Notes: generated from the letters alone by a model not told the origin. A DNA stretch of 64,000 bases from Diabrotica undecimpunctata (GCF_040954645.1 NC_092806.1:162932328-162996327), one strand, 5' to 3'. Counted from the stretch's first letter, positions 11,385 through 24,731 are shown. Translations and numbers: made by a program.

Positions 11385-12264
11385 AAATGCGTCATGGGTC
11401 GCGTCACAAAATAGCGGTTCTTTATATCGATTACACCTGGGCGTAACACTAGACAGAACACTATCATTTAAAGAGCATTTAACAAAAACTGCCCAAAAGT
11501 TGAGTACAAGAAATAACATTATACAGAAGCTCTGCGGTACCACCTGGGAAGCATCGGCTTTCACTCTCCGCTCTACTGCCTTAGCCCTTGTTTTCTCGAC
11601 CGCTGAATATTGTGCTCCAGTCTGGCTACACAGTCCACACGTAAAAAGGTCGACAATCAGCTGCACAGCACTATGAGGATGATAGCTGGCACAATTAAGT
11701 CGACGCACCTACACGTAAATACAAAAAGATCATGAACAATATAAACCTACCGATCCACCAATATACAGAGGATGCACGAAATACCCGTCTCCGTTCTAGA
11801 AAACCACCAATGAAAATTGCAAGAATGATACATGAGGAGTTCAACATCACGAATACATGGTCCCAAGAATGGAACGAATGGCAAAATAACATGCCCTGCA
11901 TTACCCACAAGCCACCAGGTTTTGATCTTCCACGCAAAACATGGTCCACTCTAAATAGGATCCGAACCAGACATGGCAGATGTGCATACATGCTACATAA
12001 ATGGGGAAAGAACCCGTCTCCTCAATGTGACTGTGGGGAGAACCAAACCATCGACCACATTATTGAAGAGTGTCCCTCAAGATCGTATAATGGTAGCCCT
12101 GAAGACTTCCTGTTAGCAACTTCAGAGTCAATTGATTATATTAATACACTTGATGTTTGTTTGTAACTATTTAAAGTTTGTTAAATACCTATATTACTAG
12201 TGTTTGTGTATTTGTTCTAAATGTGATGTAATTGCCATACGATAAATAAATAAATAAATAAATT
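11385..12264 (+). pseudogene. 5'-truncated Jockey-like LINE, C-terminus and TAAA tail
   Basis: The region downstream of RT is well preserved in two frames. The first part has LGVTLDRTLSFKEHL and FSTAEYCAPVW (11430..11630). After one shift, 11732..12166 carries TRLRSRKPP, LNRIRTRHGRCAYMLHKWG and a zinc-knuckle-like CDCGENQTIDHIIEECP, ending in a YINTLDVCL-type terminus. The C-x-C...H...C arrangement is the usual C-terminal zinc knuckle of Jockey ORF2. The element closes with TAAA repeats at about 12243..12262. RT catalytic boxes and endonuclease were lost by 5' truncation. Confidence 0.85.
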
Positions 12265-13845
12265 GTTAACTATATAAATGGGGATACTTTCATTTTGTTC
12301 TTTATATATGTTAAGAAATTTTTATCACGGTTAGAATTTGTGGATGTTAACTTGAATGTTTCCGCTATTGTTTCTAAGAATTTCTACATGGTTTGTTATT
12401 GACTATTTATTGTTTACTTATAATAAATCGATTCCTTGATACTTTTGGTTTTTGCCAAATCATCTTTTAGCTTCTCTCTTGTGATTTTATCATCGGTATT
12501 TTAATCATTTTCTGGCTTGCTACTGCATATTTTTCTTTATTATATTTTATACAATATAAAGTGTTTCATAGTATATACTTTAACACTGAAATAATAAATA
12601 TGGATTAAATTCTGACTCCAATTATTTATACCTAATATATACTCTAATTAAAGTTGTTTGTCTAAATTGTAAAACATTTTAGTAACACACATTTACAGTA
12701 ACAGCTCATAATATATTTTAACAGTATTGTCTTTAAAAAATTACCCAATTAATCATAAAATATATATTAACTATTCCACCGCGAATGATTTTCCCCTTAA
12801 CAATTACTGTTTAGAAATTCTCGATGAACAAAATGATTAATGTTCACATTTACTTCATCTTAATTTCCGTAACTTTAGAGAACAATTAGAAAACCATGGT
12901 AATTATAATTATTTATGGTCTTTTTGGCGCATCTGGTACAGTTAAAATATTAAATAGTGGGAGGATATTTGGGAAGATTTATTATTAGTTTATTGATGTT
13001 TTAATAATATTAATGGGATGGATATGTATTTTTTCTAATTTTCAAAATTTAAAACTGTATTTCTCAATACATTCTCAATACTTTTATCCCTAAGAGAGGA
13101 TGTTTTTTTTTAATTAAATTTTATATATGTTAGTAATATGACATCTTAAGTTATATCAACTTTAATCGTCTCTTTCACGGACGTGTCTTGTCTAAAAGTC
13201 TCCAACTAAGATTTTCTTTTCGGAAGCTGCTTTTCTTATATTTTTCTTTCGGGAACTTGCAATCTCATTGTTGAGTTCAGAAGTTGCCAAAGCAGTTGAG
13301 TTAGATGAGTGATACACTAAATAGCTAAAAAAATTTACAATACCATAGAACAGATACAGATTTAAACTTCAAGATATGAATATCGTCATATCCAAAATCC
13401 ACCACCACCGTGTAAATAAAATTTGTTATTTAGTTGGCATTGCTCACCTTACAAGAAAGACGGTTATATAAACGGTATAAATGAACAACTAACAGATTCA
13501 AAATACCTATTTTTCGGTCAATCAAGACACAAACGCTGTAAAAGCTTTATGAACTGCGAAGAGCCAAAAAATCACCATCTATCATCGACGTAAATAATTG
13601 TTAAAGTTGTATTTGATAGTTGATAATGCTGACCCTAAGAAAGACCTAGTAGCAGGGTATGAATTACCGTATTCTATCTCGAGAGCTATAAACAGATCAA
13701 CCCTGTATTTCCCCTTGTAATTCTTAAGTTACATATTGAATAAGAGTCATAAAATACTTTCTAAACATTATATTTCCGTAAACGTCCGTTGTTTCTATAA
13801 GGTTACAGACAGCTGTCTTCCACTGAACATGCCAAGGTCACAAGG
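12265..13845. other. No gene seen
   Basis: About 1.6 kb, mostly AT-rich. I could not attach 13140..13700, the least AT-rich part, to any family. Confidence 0.45.
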
Positions 13846-13849
13846 TCAT

Positions 13850-14560
13850 ATTTGATGAATAGGTATGTCAGTATAAAATATGGACTACAAATGAACGTTA
13901 AGAAAACCAAGTGCATGATTATTTCTAAGCAACATACAGTAGGAAGGCTAGATATCGAGGGAAAACAAGTAGAAAGAGTGAATAACTACAAATATCTGGA
14001 AACCTGGGTAAATGAAAACAATGACCTAGAAATAAGGACAAGCTTGCAAGACAAGCATTTATAAAAATGAAAACAATGTTTGTTAATCGAGACCTTATTC
14101 TGGAGCTGAGGATAAGAGCCTTAATATGCTACGTGTTCTCGACTTTGTGGTATGGAATGTAAAGCTGGACACTAAAAGTGGATAATATAAAGAAGTTGGA
14201 ATCATTTGAGTTGTGGTGCAATGAAAGGATTTTGAAAATACCATGAAACCAACGAGTTACAAATGCAGAAGTGTTAAGAAGGCTACAAAAGGATTGCGAG
14301 GTCATAAAGCTCATCGAAACAAGAAAGCTGCAATATTTAGGCCACATTACCAGAAGTACAAAATATGAGATATTAAGGCTCACAGTGCAAGGTAAAATCA
14401 AGGGTAAAAGATTCATAGGAAGACGAAGAATTTTCTGGCTAAGAGAGTGGTATAGTTGCAGCTTAGTAGATCTTTTCAAAGCAGCCGCCAATAAGGTACG
14501 GATAGCTGTGATGATAGCCAACCTCCGATAGGAGGAGGAACTACAAGAAGAACAATTGCA
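13850..14560 (+). pseudogene. LINE remnant: post-RT domain and RRRIFWL tail
   Basis: The fragment begins just after the RT active site with YGLQMNVKKTKCMIISK, then VERVNNYKYLETWVNEN (13970..14015). It continues through a broken LWYGM / SWTLKVDNIKKLESFE stretch to a good 86-codon frame (14271..14531) with RRLQKDCEVIKLIETRKLQY, LGHITRS, GRRRIFWLREW and a C-terminal MIANLR. The tail just after the stop is GAGGAGGAAC-rich. This copy shows the complete C-terminal order for the family whose shorter scraps occur at 1960, 7310 and 57470. Confidence 0.85.
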
Positions 14561-14564
14561 AATT

Positions 14565-15345
14565 AAACTGGACAAGTTGGGTATTCAAACTGTAGGTACG
14601 GTGTGTCCTAACAGATTGATAGGATGTAATTTCTTTACCGACAAAGATATGAAAAAGAAAGAAAGGGAGAGTTTTGAAGAACTTGTCTACAAGAAAGAAG
14701 AAATAACCCCTTAGAGCAGTCAAATAGTACGACAACAAGCCGGTGCATTTACTGAGTTCATTTGTAACCACGTATCCTACAAGTTAAGTTCAAAGATGGG
14801 ACAAAGCAAAGAAAGAAATCATTCTTGTGGAATGTCCTAACATTGTAACGTTTTAAAATAAATGTATGGGCGGAGTGGACTTAATGGACTCGTTAATGGC
14901 TTTATATAGAACTAAGATTCATTATAAAAAGTGGAACCTCCACATTGTGTTCCATATATTTAATTTAAAAGTTGTGAATGCTTGGTTACTTTTTAGAAAA
15001 AAACACAGTTACTTATTATAAGAAAAAACTATGAACTAAATGTTTATATTTCAAAACATCTATTGCCATTTGTCTTTGTCAAGAGGGTAAAGAGAGGCTC
15101 AAAAAAAAGGGGAAGGCCCAGTCAATCTATAATATAACAAGAAATAGATCAGAAAAGGAAAAGAGGACATATCGCTTTTCTACCGGAGAAAAACATACGG
15201 AAAGACGAAATAGGCTTTTGGACTAAATTTTCAGAAAAGCACAGTCGTTGCAAGAAACCAGGATGCCTAGGCGTGCCAAAGGTAATATGTGAATAATGTT
15301 ATGTTAATTTGTGCTTTATATCTTATTCTAATTGCTTTGTGGACT
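14565..15345 (+). pseudogene. piggyBac-like transposase, C-terminal half
   Basis: Directly after the LINE tail, the plus strand encodes piggyBac signatures: LGIQTVGTVCPNRLIGC (about 14574), an ITPLRAVK..YD block, WDKAKKEIILVECPNIV, then the hallmark CMGGVDLMDSLMALYR (about 14865..14915) and VVNAWLLFRKKH. The C-terminal cysteine-rich finger is visible at about 15236..15320 (RCKKPGCLGVPKVIC ... CYVNLCF). Intact piggyBac enzymes cut and paste DNA at TTAA; the C-terminal finger contacts the transposon ends. One or two shifts and stops and loss of the N-terminal half make this a pseudogene. It belongs to a different lineage from the copy at 29140. Confidence 0.85.
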
Positions 15346-16389
15346 TTTAAGAGTTACAAACCCAAAATAAAGGAAATGAAGAATTAAAAAAAATCTTCAA
15401 AAATGTTTCAATTTGATTCTATCCTGGAAGTGTAAAACCCAGTTTAAAGAAATTATATCTATTAACTCTAGACGATAGAATCTAATTTTATTTTTTAGTT
15501 TCATTGTTTAAACATTGAGAACAAATTACAGTTTGCCTTAAATAAAAACACTACAATAACTTCAAATCACAACACATGCTAAATTTGACCTTCTGCTTTC
15601 TAGTATTAATAACAAGCACAGCTAAATGGTTGAAATTACACAAAAAAGGACACATTTATTTATTTATAACCAGCAGTTCCTTAATATCCCGAGTCTACAA
15701 AAAGGGTAACCAGTCACCTGGTAAAATTAAAGAAGTATGAGTACACATTGCGAAATCTCTCAAGATACTTTCTTAAGATTACTGAGCAAAGTATGATTGT
15801 TTGTACCTGGATTTCTCTATATATTTTTAATAGCAGTCATAACGAAATTTACATTGCTCTGAATATACCTTAGAGCTAGGCTGAAAGGACACAACAGCAT
15901 AAAGTTTTTTATTCACTATAACAATGAAAGTTATTAAAATTATAGTGTAATGATGATTAGAATCGCGCTTGCAAATTCTCTTCATATGTATATGGAAAAT
16001 AAAACAAAGGCTTCAAAACAAACAGAAGGGTATTTATCAATCCACAAAAGGGAATATTAGTTCTGCTGAAACTAGAGAACAATACGATAATGGTTTCGTA
16101 GCTTGAAATGTTGAACGTGAATAGCTAATCTCCAAAAAACAAATCGTATACAACTCAACACACTAATTCTAAAGGTAAACATTTAAATTAGATAAAGATC
16201 AATAAATTTAATGCTTCAAAATAGTTACAGTTTTTTGAAATTGCACTAAAAAGTAAATCTTGAGACTCGCTACAATGCATAAAGCTATCTGTGATGGTTT
16301 CCAAATGCATGAATCTTGTATAGGTATGATACAGAGACTCGGACAAAGCATTAATTAGACAAAAGGGTATTTTTATAAATTTTTGTAAC
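15346..16389. other. No gene seen
   Basis: AT-rich intergenic sequence without coding homology that I can recognise. Confidence 0.5.
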
Positions 16390-16835
16390 TTATAACTGAC
16401 GTAGACGTTTTAAACTTAACAAAGCTTTCGCAACAATATGCAAGTTAGAATAAATTATCTGCCGGAAAAAGTGAGCACTTATATAAAGGAAGAATAGATA
16501 AAAGCGATGGCATTCAACAAATGAATCCAACAAATCAAACAAATCCTCTCCTAATTCTCGCCATTCATCTCTGTTGTTTTTAAGACGTTTCCACATTGGT
16601 CCTGCAGTTCTTTTAATATCATCGCTCCAGCGCATTTGCGGTCTTCCTCGTGATCTTTTAGCTTCATATGGCCGCCAATTCCCGATTTCTTTATTCCATC
16701 GGCCATCCTTAAGACGTTTATTATGTCCAGCCCATTTCCATTTTAGTTTAGCTGCCTGTTCGACAGCATCTTTTACTTTTATCGCCGCAATAGTCTCTCC
16801 AAAAGCTTCTGGACCAAACTCATATCTCACAGGAA
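16390..16835 (-). pseudogene. LINE ORF2 C-terminal fragment (RGRPQMRWSDDI family)
   Basis: A 146-codon frame starts in homology: VKDAVEQAAKLKWKWAGHNK, then LKDGRWNKEI, EAKRSRGRPQMRWSDDIKRT and DEWRELGEDLFD. This is the C-terminus of a common arthropod LINE, downstream of RT. Homology ends near 16540; the remaining codons to 16390 read through the 3' UTR. No stop lies inside the homologous part, so the insertion is fairly young, but 5' truncation removed RT and endonuclease. Confidence 0.85.
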
Positions 16836-19135
16836 CCCAATTTCTTTCTAGTCGAAAGGTTTTTCACTTAATCGACTCGTACCAAATATACTATAGACCT
16901 CTTTGTTTATTACAGAATGTAGTTCAGTTCACTGCTATCAATCCTTGGGCTCGCTCCATAGACACAATACACCTTTCACAATTATTATTTAACAAGAACT
17001 CTGCTAACTTTTACTGCAGCATATAAAACAAAAACAACTTGCTTCTTCCGACGTTTAAATCACAGTAATCTTCCCTTTATCAGGCAAAACCTGACTTTCT
17101 TCACTTCAATCCCTCCTTGTTTTCACCAATCAGACACACACATCCTACATACCAAGCCATCCCTTTCGACCAATCAAATTCTGTGGCTTTTAAAACACAA
17201 GTTCAATGCTATTATGATATCACATAACCTTAGTATTTCCAAATTTTACATAAATAAGATATTTTCTTTGTTTTCAAGTTTCTAGAGACAATACAGCTAA
17301 TACTACTTCGGTTATTGTATACTTATCCCTGACCACAAAACTTTCTAATTCTTTGTCCAATTTCTTTGTAAACAAAAGACTTAAATCTTATATTCTAAAA
17401 TTGCTGTCTTTGGGCTATTAACATTAATCGTTTATGAGAATTCCTCTATTGTTTTCGTATATTAGCTCACAAATATCTATCTCCTATCTGCCTACTTTCT
17501 ACTAAATTAGAAAAACCATTACTCATTCAAATATTTGAAACTTACAAATCTAATTTTCCTCATTATAGGGTGAAACGACTTTACCGGTCGGTGAATTAAA
17601 TTTTTTATTATTTATTTTATTATTAATTTATTATAATAAATTTAAACCATAACAATATATATTACTTATTAAAGACAAACTAATAATTACATCTTAAGAA
17701 CCATAGGAGTATAAGATAAGTGTCTGTAAGCTGTCCACGTCTGTCCATATTTTCACTTCTCAGCTTTTTCTATTTCACATGGTACTAATGTTAAGGTAGA
17801 TTTACAACTTAACACAACGTTACAATAGGGATTCTAATCAGTGCTCTAATTCAAAATGAAAAAAATTCTTATCACTGGTCATCTTTTAATGTAAAAAAAT
17901 AGTTGAGAACTTCTGGTTGCTATAAGTGTGAGATTTTATGAATTAGTGACTGTTTGAAAACATGTGGCTATTATAATAGCTGTAATACTATACTCTAAAA
18001 AGGGAGAACGCGGGAGAACTTTTATGCATCTACTATTTGAGCTACTCTTAAGAGTCATAAATTTAATAATGAACCACTTTTTTTACGGCTATACGAAGTA
18101 GAGCAAAAATTTTATTCTATTTTAAAGAAAATTGGCTATTTATTTTAGATTTAGTGGTTTTAGAAAAATCCCCGTATAATGCGATGTAGTATATAAATTA
18201 TATCCAAAATTCCATTATGCGTTTAAACAGAAGAACACAAACAACTTCTGAAACAAATAAGTACATCTTAAATCATATATAATATATACCGTTCATAAAT
18301 CCAAAGACAGTGGGGGAGCAAAGACTGCAGCTTAACCTTTTTATATTCTAAAATCAATCGGACCTCTATAATAACATGAATGCCAAAGACGATATTCCTA
18401 TCTTCACATCTCAATAACTCAGCGAGAGACGAAGCAGTATTTTAAAAAAATAACTGGTTTCTGGGAAATTTGGATATGACCAAAAAGATTTTCAAGGGAT
18501 TTGTAAAGGGTATGAAAGTCTTTGACGAAGTAAGGAAGGATACGAGGAAAGGTCAAGAACATGATATAAAAATTCGAAAAGAACGTCTTTTAAGAAATAA
18601 AGTCTCCAATGTTTTTATTCTGTAAAAATATAAGAAATATAAAATTATACTCCCAATAAATTGAAATAATTAATCAGACAAAAAATGATAAAAAACCAAT
18701 GTTGACAAATTACAATCGTTTAAAATATTGCTTTATAGTAAGTAACAGTTTGTTGCTAGACTTCTGCTGTTTAATTTATAATTTTGTTTGTATGGATATT
18801 CCAGGCAGTGTCAGTTTGAATATACCTAAGTGTAGTAATGTTAGGTAGTACACGATGGACAACATATTTATAATAGTATATAGTGTGGTGATAATTTTGT
18901 CACTAACTTTGTCTCACGTCATATAAATAGCTAACTACTTTGAAATTTGAATGGTTAGGTTTTTCCTTAACGCCTCAAAAATCGAATGTTCCATCTTTAC
19001 GAGACATAACCTACTGAATATTGATAAGTGTAAATGATACTTTATGGTATCCAGTATCAAATAAGGTAACTTACCTTAGAATTGACCATTTATACAAAGT
19101 ATAGAATCAAAATATTTATAAGGTATAAATTTTTT
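16836..19135. other. No gene seen
   Basis: About 2.3 kb of AT-rich sequence. Reading both strands I found no conserved motif, splice-bounded frame or terminal repeat. Confidence 0.45.
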
Positions 19136-19139
19136 TTAA

Positions 19140-19695
19140 ATTCATAAGGAGAAGCTGGTGGGGAGCAGATCCACAATCGTGTTTAACTTTTTATAAACTT
19201 GTTATAAGGACCATCCTGGACTACGGATGTATGTTATATAGATCAGCTAGTTTTTACACCCCAAAACGATTAGAAATCGTTTAAAATACTTCCCTAAGAC
19301 TCTGTTTGGCTGCAAGTTAAAAAAAAAAATACACTTTTGAGTGATTCCTTATCTGCCCTTATGCATCGCTAACCCAATTAATGTAATGGCTTCTGATATA
19401 AATTCTTCTTCTATTAGAGAATTAGAAGTGAGAGTTTTTAAATAAAAAAAGTCAATACGAATTAAAATTCACTTTGGTGAAAGCTCATCTAGGACTTCGT
19501 CGCAATGAAATTGCAGATTCCTTAGCCAAAAAAAGCATTACAACTGGACAGCATATCAAACACAATTTAAGAGCTCAAGAATATTTATTGATATCTAGAG
19601 TACCTTTAAGGGAAAATAGGAATTGCATTGAAAAACCTATTTTTCTAATAACCTTACACGATACACACTATTACATCCAATTATTCCGATAGTTT
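19140..19695 (+). pseudogene. I-type LINE fragment with RNase H part
   Basis: The first segment encodes LVIRTILDYGCMLYRSASF (about 19195..19255), the link between RT and RNase H in I-superfamily LINEs. After frameshifts, 19474..19692 encodes the last RNase H motif VKAHLGLRRNEIADSLAKK, where the family has a KGHxGxxGNExAD box. RNase H removes template RNA during copying. The histidine and aspartate of the last box are preserved, but the earlier acidic residues are lost in a deletion around 19320..19460. Confidence 0.75.
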
Positions 19696-19789
19696 TGTGG
19701 CACCAAGATTAAGATTTTACAAGAAATGATATTGTGACTATTTGTAGACTAAAATTCCAATATGTAAGCTTCCCTTAACACTTATTACT

Positions 19790-20560
19790 CCAGTCGTCAG
19801 AGACGAAAATGCCACTGAACCTCTAAAAATGATACCAACAAGCTAAATTTTGCCAAGTTTATTCTTTTTGGGACCCAAAAAAGATGCAAAAAAGTTTACC
19901 ACTTTCACCCCCGGGCTTTCCCCTAAAACCCCACTCGCACGGAAGTAGAAACGCAAAAAAATCAATTTATCAAGAATCTGTACACCGTAGAAAATAATGA
20001 TTTAAATAAAAAACGTAGCTAAGATAATTTTAAATAAAAATGTTTACAAGCATTTTTTGTGTAGAATGAACCGTTCTCTTAGAGACAACGCTTGAAGCGA
20101 CCGTCGATGTTGCATGTCAGATCGACGGTAAAAATTCGATATCTTTTGATTCAAGTGACCTATTGACAAAAATAAAGATGTGTTTTAAAGGTAAAGAGTT
20201 CACCTTTTGTATAAAGTTTTTGTATTTTTTCGCAAATGAAGTCAGTTTCTATAAAGCTGTTTAATAAATAAACTTTGCGCGATTTTTGCCAAATTTTACG
20301 GTTCTCTTGAAGTTAATAAAGTTTATTATTTTTATAAATCGGTTGTAGTGAAATTTTCATTTTTGGAGATCAGTCTTCAAAACCTATAACATGAAAACTC
20401 AATTTTGATTTTTGTTAACAAATATGAGGCATTTGAAATATGACTGAAAACGCAGAATTTAAAGTTTTACATTTTACATGTTTCAAATGCCTTACATTTG
20501 TTGCCAAAACTCAAAACTAAAATTTCATGCTATAGGTTATGGAAACCTCATAGTTGTCGG
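19790..20560. repeat. Non-coding repeat with a 158-bp imperfect hairpin
   Basis: An odd, non-coding block: a GC-richer stretch with CCCCCGGGC (about 19905) and homopolymer-rich parts, followed by an imperfect inverted repeat whose arms run 20381..20455 and 20465..20538 (AACCTATAACATGAAA against TTTCATGCTATAGGTT). It has the look of a non-autonomous DNA element, but I could not define terminal repeats or a target duplication. Confidence 0.5.
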
Positions 20561-22480
20561 TCAATGATAGGAATGCATTGTATTCATCTCATGAGAATCA
20601 TAAAAATAATCATGTAGGTAACACATTTATTTACTACATAATCTAATCCATCTAATATTATTCATTGATTTATTGATTTTTACCGTAAAATGTAAATTAA
20701 CCTTTCATAATATACTTATAATTCTTATTAGTCCAGTCGACAGATATTTGATCTCTAAAATCCTTTCAATTCCCAGTGTTACTACCTTATTTACAGTGAA
20801 CTCTAATTTTCCTTAAGAATTTGTTACCACCACTACAAACAAATAAGTATTTAGCATTTAGCTATGGAAATAACATTTACGGTACTAAATATTTTAAATA
20901 AATAAATGTCTTAAGACAAATAAGACAAATTAAAAATAATATCTTTAAGAAAATCTTCTTAATATTTACGATTTTAGATAAGCCGTTATATAAAATCTGT
21001 GATTTCTCATTTTGTCTTTATGTAAATTTTCCCAGCATTTTCTCTCAAAGACGAATATCGATTTAGCTGGGAAAACGTTAAGTTGATGCTTTCAGGTAGA
21101 TTGATTTAATTAAACCGAAAAAGAGCGTTTAGGCATTGCAATTTTATAGCTAAACATCCATATTTTTTTACCTGTCTACGAGAAATTTACCTTTTTTTTA
21201 GCAAAATCAGTACAGTTTCTTTAAATTTTCTGTTTGGAACAGATAGTCTGTCAGATTCTTAGGAAATTATTGATTAATATTCTCATTGCACTTTACTGTT
21301 AATAATAATGTTTTTTTTTAATGGTTTTTGTTGAAAATTCCAAAAGGTAGAGAGATTATCTGTAAATTCTTTGAATGCTTAAGTAGAAATCTTTGTATAC
21401 AAAAATTCAACATTCAAGACAATAGATTATACGGAAGCGTTTAGGTAGATAAACCATATCGATGGGTAGATTCTTTTGAATTGTGTTCTGAAGAGTGGAA
21501 CGAGTGGGTTGAAAGATGGGAAGCCATAGCCTGCAGTAACAAGTAAACAAAATTAAGTTTAAGCTAATCAACAATAAAATAAATTATGCAATAATTCAAA
21601 ATTCTCAGGGCTCATTTATCATATCAATTACCTTTATTTGGTGTCTTCTAGTATTTATCAGTTGCTTGTTTTATTCAGGAAATCAAGGAGAATAAAAACC
21701 ATTTATTTATTATACTATAAAACATATAAAAAGATCAAATGTTCTAGTAACCTTTATCATGTACAAACTTTCTTATCTGATTGCCAAAAAAAAGAATCTT
21801 TAATTTTGTTATCAGATTTATTTAATTTAATGTGAAATTTGCTCTAATTAATTATTACTTAAACAAAAAGAAATTTGAATTCTGTACAAATATCCTGATG
21901 TTAATTTTACTTACAAATTACTAATTTATTCTGATGGATGAATTCTACTTTTTAAAATAATAAGTTTATAACTCTTTATGGATACACTTGGACAACTATT
22001 CTTTGATTTTTTAGGGAAGGTTTGTATATTTTGTTTTTGTTCTGCTAAATTCTGCTGAACTACACCATAACATGTATTATTCACTAAGAAATATCACCTT
22101 GAGCCTTTGTTACCCGAGCAGACGATAAATATTCACTTATTTTATATAATAACAATATAATCCGTATAAGTGCTCTTCTAGGAAAAATATAAAGTTGTAG
22201 TTGTATTATCTTTTATTATTCATTAGTAAGCTTACAAGTTAGTTTCGATTTCAGCTACTTATTACCGATTGATTTATCATAATAATGTTGAATAAATCTA
22301 TTAAATAAAAGTTTCATTTAGAGTGTGTCCAATTATGTCGGCATCATATGGGAAAATTTTTTATTATAGATTTTACGAAAAAAATTATTCTTTGTAAAAA
22401 TTTGTGCATGGTCTAAAACCTCAGGTCCCAATTCTCGACCAGGCACAATTTTTTTTTTGTTTTGACGTCTACATAATATG
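20561..22480. other. No gene seen
   Basis: AT-rich. A short plus-strand stretch near 21450..21540 (WVDSFELCSEEWNEWVERWE) could be a scrap of an LTR-element gag, but it is too short to call. Confidence 0.4.
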
Positions 22481-22488
22481 TGGTTGTC

Positions 22489-22812
22489 CTAAATTTCGTC
22501 TAATTTTTCTTCTTGAATAACAGTGTTTATTCCTTTGTCTCCATCGACTTGTTGGAGTTTTTTCGGGTGTGTTTGGTTTTGTTCTTTTTCTTGGCGGACC
22601 TTGTTCATTATCCTACAACAAAATGCAATAGTATAACAAGTATAACCATTTTCATAATTTGAGTCACTTCTAGATTGTACATAGTCAGGATCACGGTCAC
22701 TGTCATCAAACGTCGACTTAACTTCAGTATTTTTCTTGCTAGAATCGTCAAAACTCACAGAAATATCTGAATCGCTTCCACCCATGTTCGCCATTTTGAT
22801 GTGGCTTGTCAT
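22489..22812 (-). CDS. Unrecognised acidic 107-codon open frame
   Basis: The frame starts MTSHIKMANMGGSDSDISVS, then an Asp/Ser-rich section with DDSDRDPDYVQ and a Lys/Gln-rich end. Acidic stretches of this kind (SDRDPDY) are common near the N-termini of transposon-encoded proteins, for example piggyBac-like ones, and of some nuclear proteins. I see no catalytic domain and no neighbouring coding part on the same strand, so it may be an orphan N-terminal exon or an old transposon fragment. A second possible start is MANMGG, six codons later. Expression is unproven. Confidence 0.3.
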   Translation of the reverse strand: MTSHIKMANMGGSDSDISVSFDDSSKKNTEVKSTFDDSDRDPDYVQSRSDSNYENGYTCYTIAFCCRIMNKVRQEKEQNQTHPKKLQQVDGDKGINTVIQEEKLDEI

Positions 22813-23926
22813 TATGTAGATTAGATATTAAATAAATTAGACCTATGCAATAGTGTTACCATAGGTTTATCGCGTCATATATTAAAGAAGGGCGTAAATA
22901 AATTTTTAGTGGTTTGTTATACTATTACTCTATTACTATAACCGAGCATAGCATTAACTCTTTTTGAACTCATGTGTGGCTTGTCATTGTTTCACATTAA
23001 GCCCTTCAATTAATAACAAAATGGGTGAAAAAAAAGCCAAACTATTTGTGGGGCGTTACCAAAACTATATGAAATAAAATTTTTTTTGTTTTTTGGAACT
23101 TAACTTAAAAATAGTTATTTTGACAGTCATTTTTCTCTGAATAATACTATTATGTATATTTTGTAAATAAATCAATTTTATAGATTATTTTTCCTAACTT
23201 ATTTTGATATAGATATCCAACTACTAAATTGTGCTCATGAAATATATTTTTACACCCTGATTCCTGATTCCTTGAAAACTACCGAAAGGTAAGTGGAACT
23301 TCAAAACAATTTGCATATTTTATGTAACCTGATAAGACAGCAATCATTTTCGTGTTATTTCCTGGTATTAAACCCATATTCATAGCCATTGGAGACTTTG
23401 TTCAAACACTTCCTAATAAGTGTATCCAGAGAGACGGTTTCCCGAATTATTTGATTAACACAGTCCAGTAATTTAGCCAAGTAAATTAGTTCAGTGGTTT
23501 AGTTTAATATTATATAATGGCAGAGCGAAATTCTCGGAACGTTTTTATTTATGTTAATTTTGTAGAAATTAGGTTATAGTCTAAAAACAAAAAAACAAAG
23601 TAAATTCTAAACTTTCAATTAAAAATAAATATACCATTATTGCAACAGAGAATTATCACGAATGTAAACCTATGCCAATAAAATCGTGGAGAAACAAAAA
23701 ACCGATTTAACAATTAATAGAAGATAGAAGCATTCGTTAGCGACGACTTAGCTAGATAATAAACTGCATGAAGTAGTATCCATTCACAAAATTACATGTT
23801 GCGATTGCCATTTTCACAATATGATGGTTTTGGACTGGTTTGTTGAGATACAACAGAAGAGTACATTGGATTACTTTGAGAAGTATTAATTATTATTATT
23901 ATAGGTATTATTGATATTGTTATTAA
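22813..23926. other. No gene seen
   Basis: AT-rich spacer up to the PLE inverted repeat. No coding or terminal-repeat signal. Confidence 0.5.
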
Positions 23927-24614
23927 TTTTGTTCTGAAGCTATTTTCTTGTGGCATTTTAAATTAATTTATATTTAAATGGGAATAAGCCACAATTAAAG
24001 GTTAAAATACGTTTATTGACGTTTCAATTTCCACTTCGGAAATCGTTCTCAAAATACAAACATTAGTAAATTAAACAAATTTTGTTTTTTGTTACTTAGT
24101 GAAAAATTCTTCTAATAATTTAATTTTATCTGACTCATCTATATTGACAATTCAGACATACCTTATACATTTTAAAGTAGACGACTTTAAAATGATATTG
24201 CCAATATTGTTGAGTTGCGTTCCTGGGACGACTTTACTTATAAGATAGTTCATTCGATTACATGAAATCAACTTTAACTTGAGAATATCCGTCAGAAAAG
24301 ATCATAACATGTAATTCGTCTTTAAAAAGACAAATACATGCCATGATGACAGTAAAATTCTCCTGTTAGTGATTCCATAGTAAATTATGAGGGAAAAACC
24401 AGGAAAAAAACCTCATAATACTATCCCGACATGGTAAGTATTTGATCGTGCATTTAGTTTACCTTCAATAAACACCAAATTCCGATTTTATATGTTTGTT
24501 ATTTAAAAAACATAAATGATGTATTCTCTATACGTTACTGACTTACCAATACTGGTATTTTTCTTTTAATAACTTCCTCTTTCAATATGGGTAACCAGAT
24601 CCTACTACATTCTA
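23927..24614 (-). repeat. PLE 3' end, left arm of a large inverted repeat
   Basis: Minus-strand 3' end of the same PLE family as 7470..9400. From the centre outward it holds the codons for SRIWLPILKEEV, a 3' UTR, the GTCGTCCCAGGA block, the AAAGTAGACGACTTTAAA block and the outer terminal box (24021..24050). The reverse complement recurs at 24732..25103 plus 27982..28257 with only scattered differences, for example at 24250 and near 24530. The outermost part (TTGTTCTGAAGC, 23930) is shared with the solo termini at 48240..48294 and 54010..54063. Confidence 0.9.
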
Positions 24615-24731
24615 CTATATTCTGAATGATTCAAATATAGTCCTAAAAGAAACGGATGGTAAAAAGAGAAAAATCAAAGAAGCGGCTCTAATTATGCTAA
24701 ATGAGACCAATTGTGTCGCGAATTCCTCAGC
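24615..24731 (+). pseudogene. PLE GIY-YIG tail fragment forming the loop of the inverted repeat
   Basis: The unpaired centre encodes, on the plus strand, VLKETDGKKRKIKEAALIML followed by NETNCVANSSAEC, nearly identical to the end of the PLE nuclease domain at about 9207..9320. So the right arm is a plus-strand PLE 3' end with a little more coding sequence than the left arm. Confidence 0.85.

Noticed and set aside
21430..21545. Possible LTR-retrotransposon gag fragment
   Set aside because: Only about 25 codons with a weak W-x2-W pattern; no LTR, protease or integrase anywhere around it.
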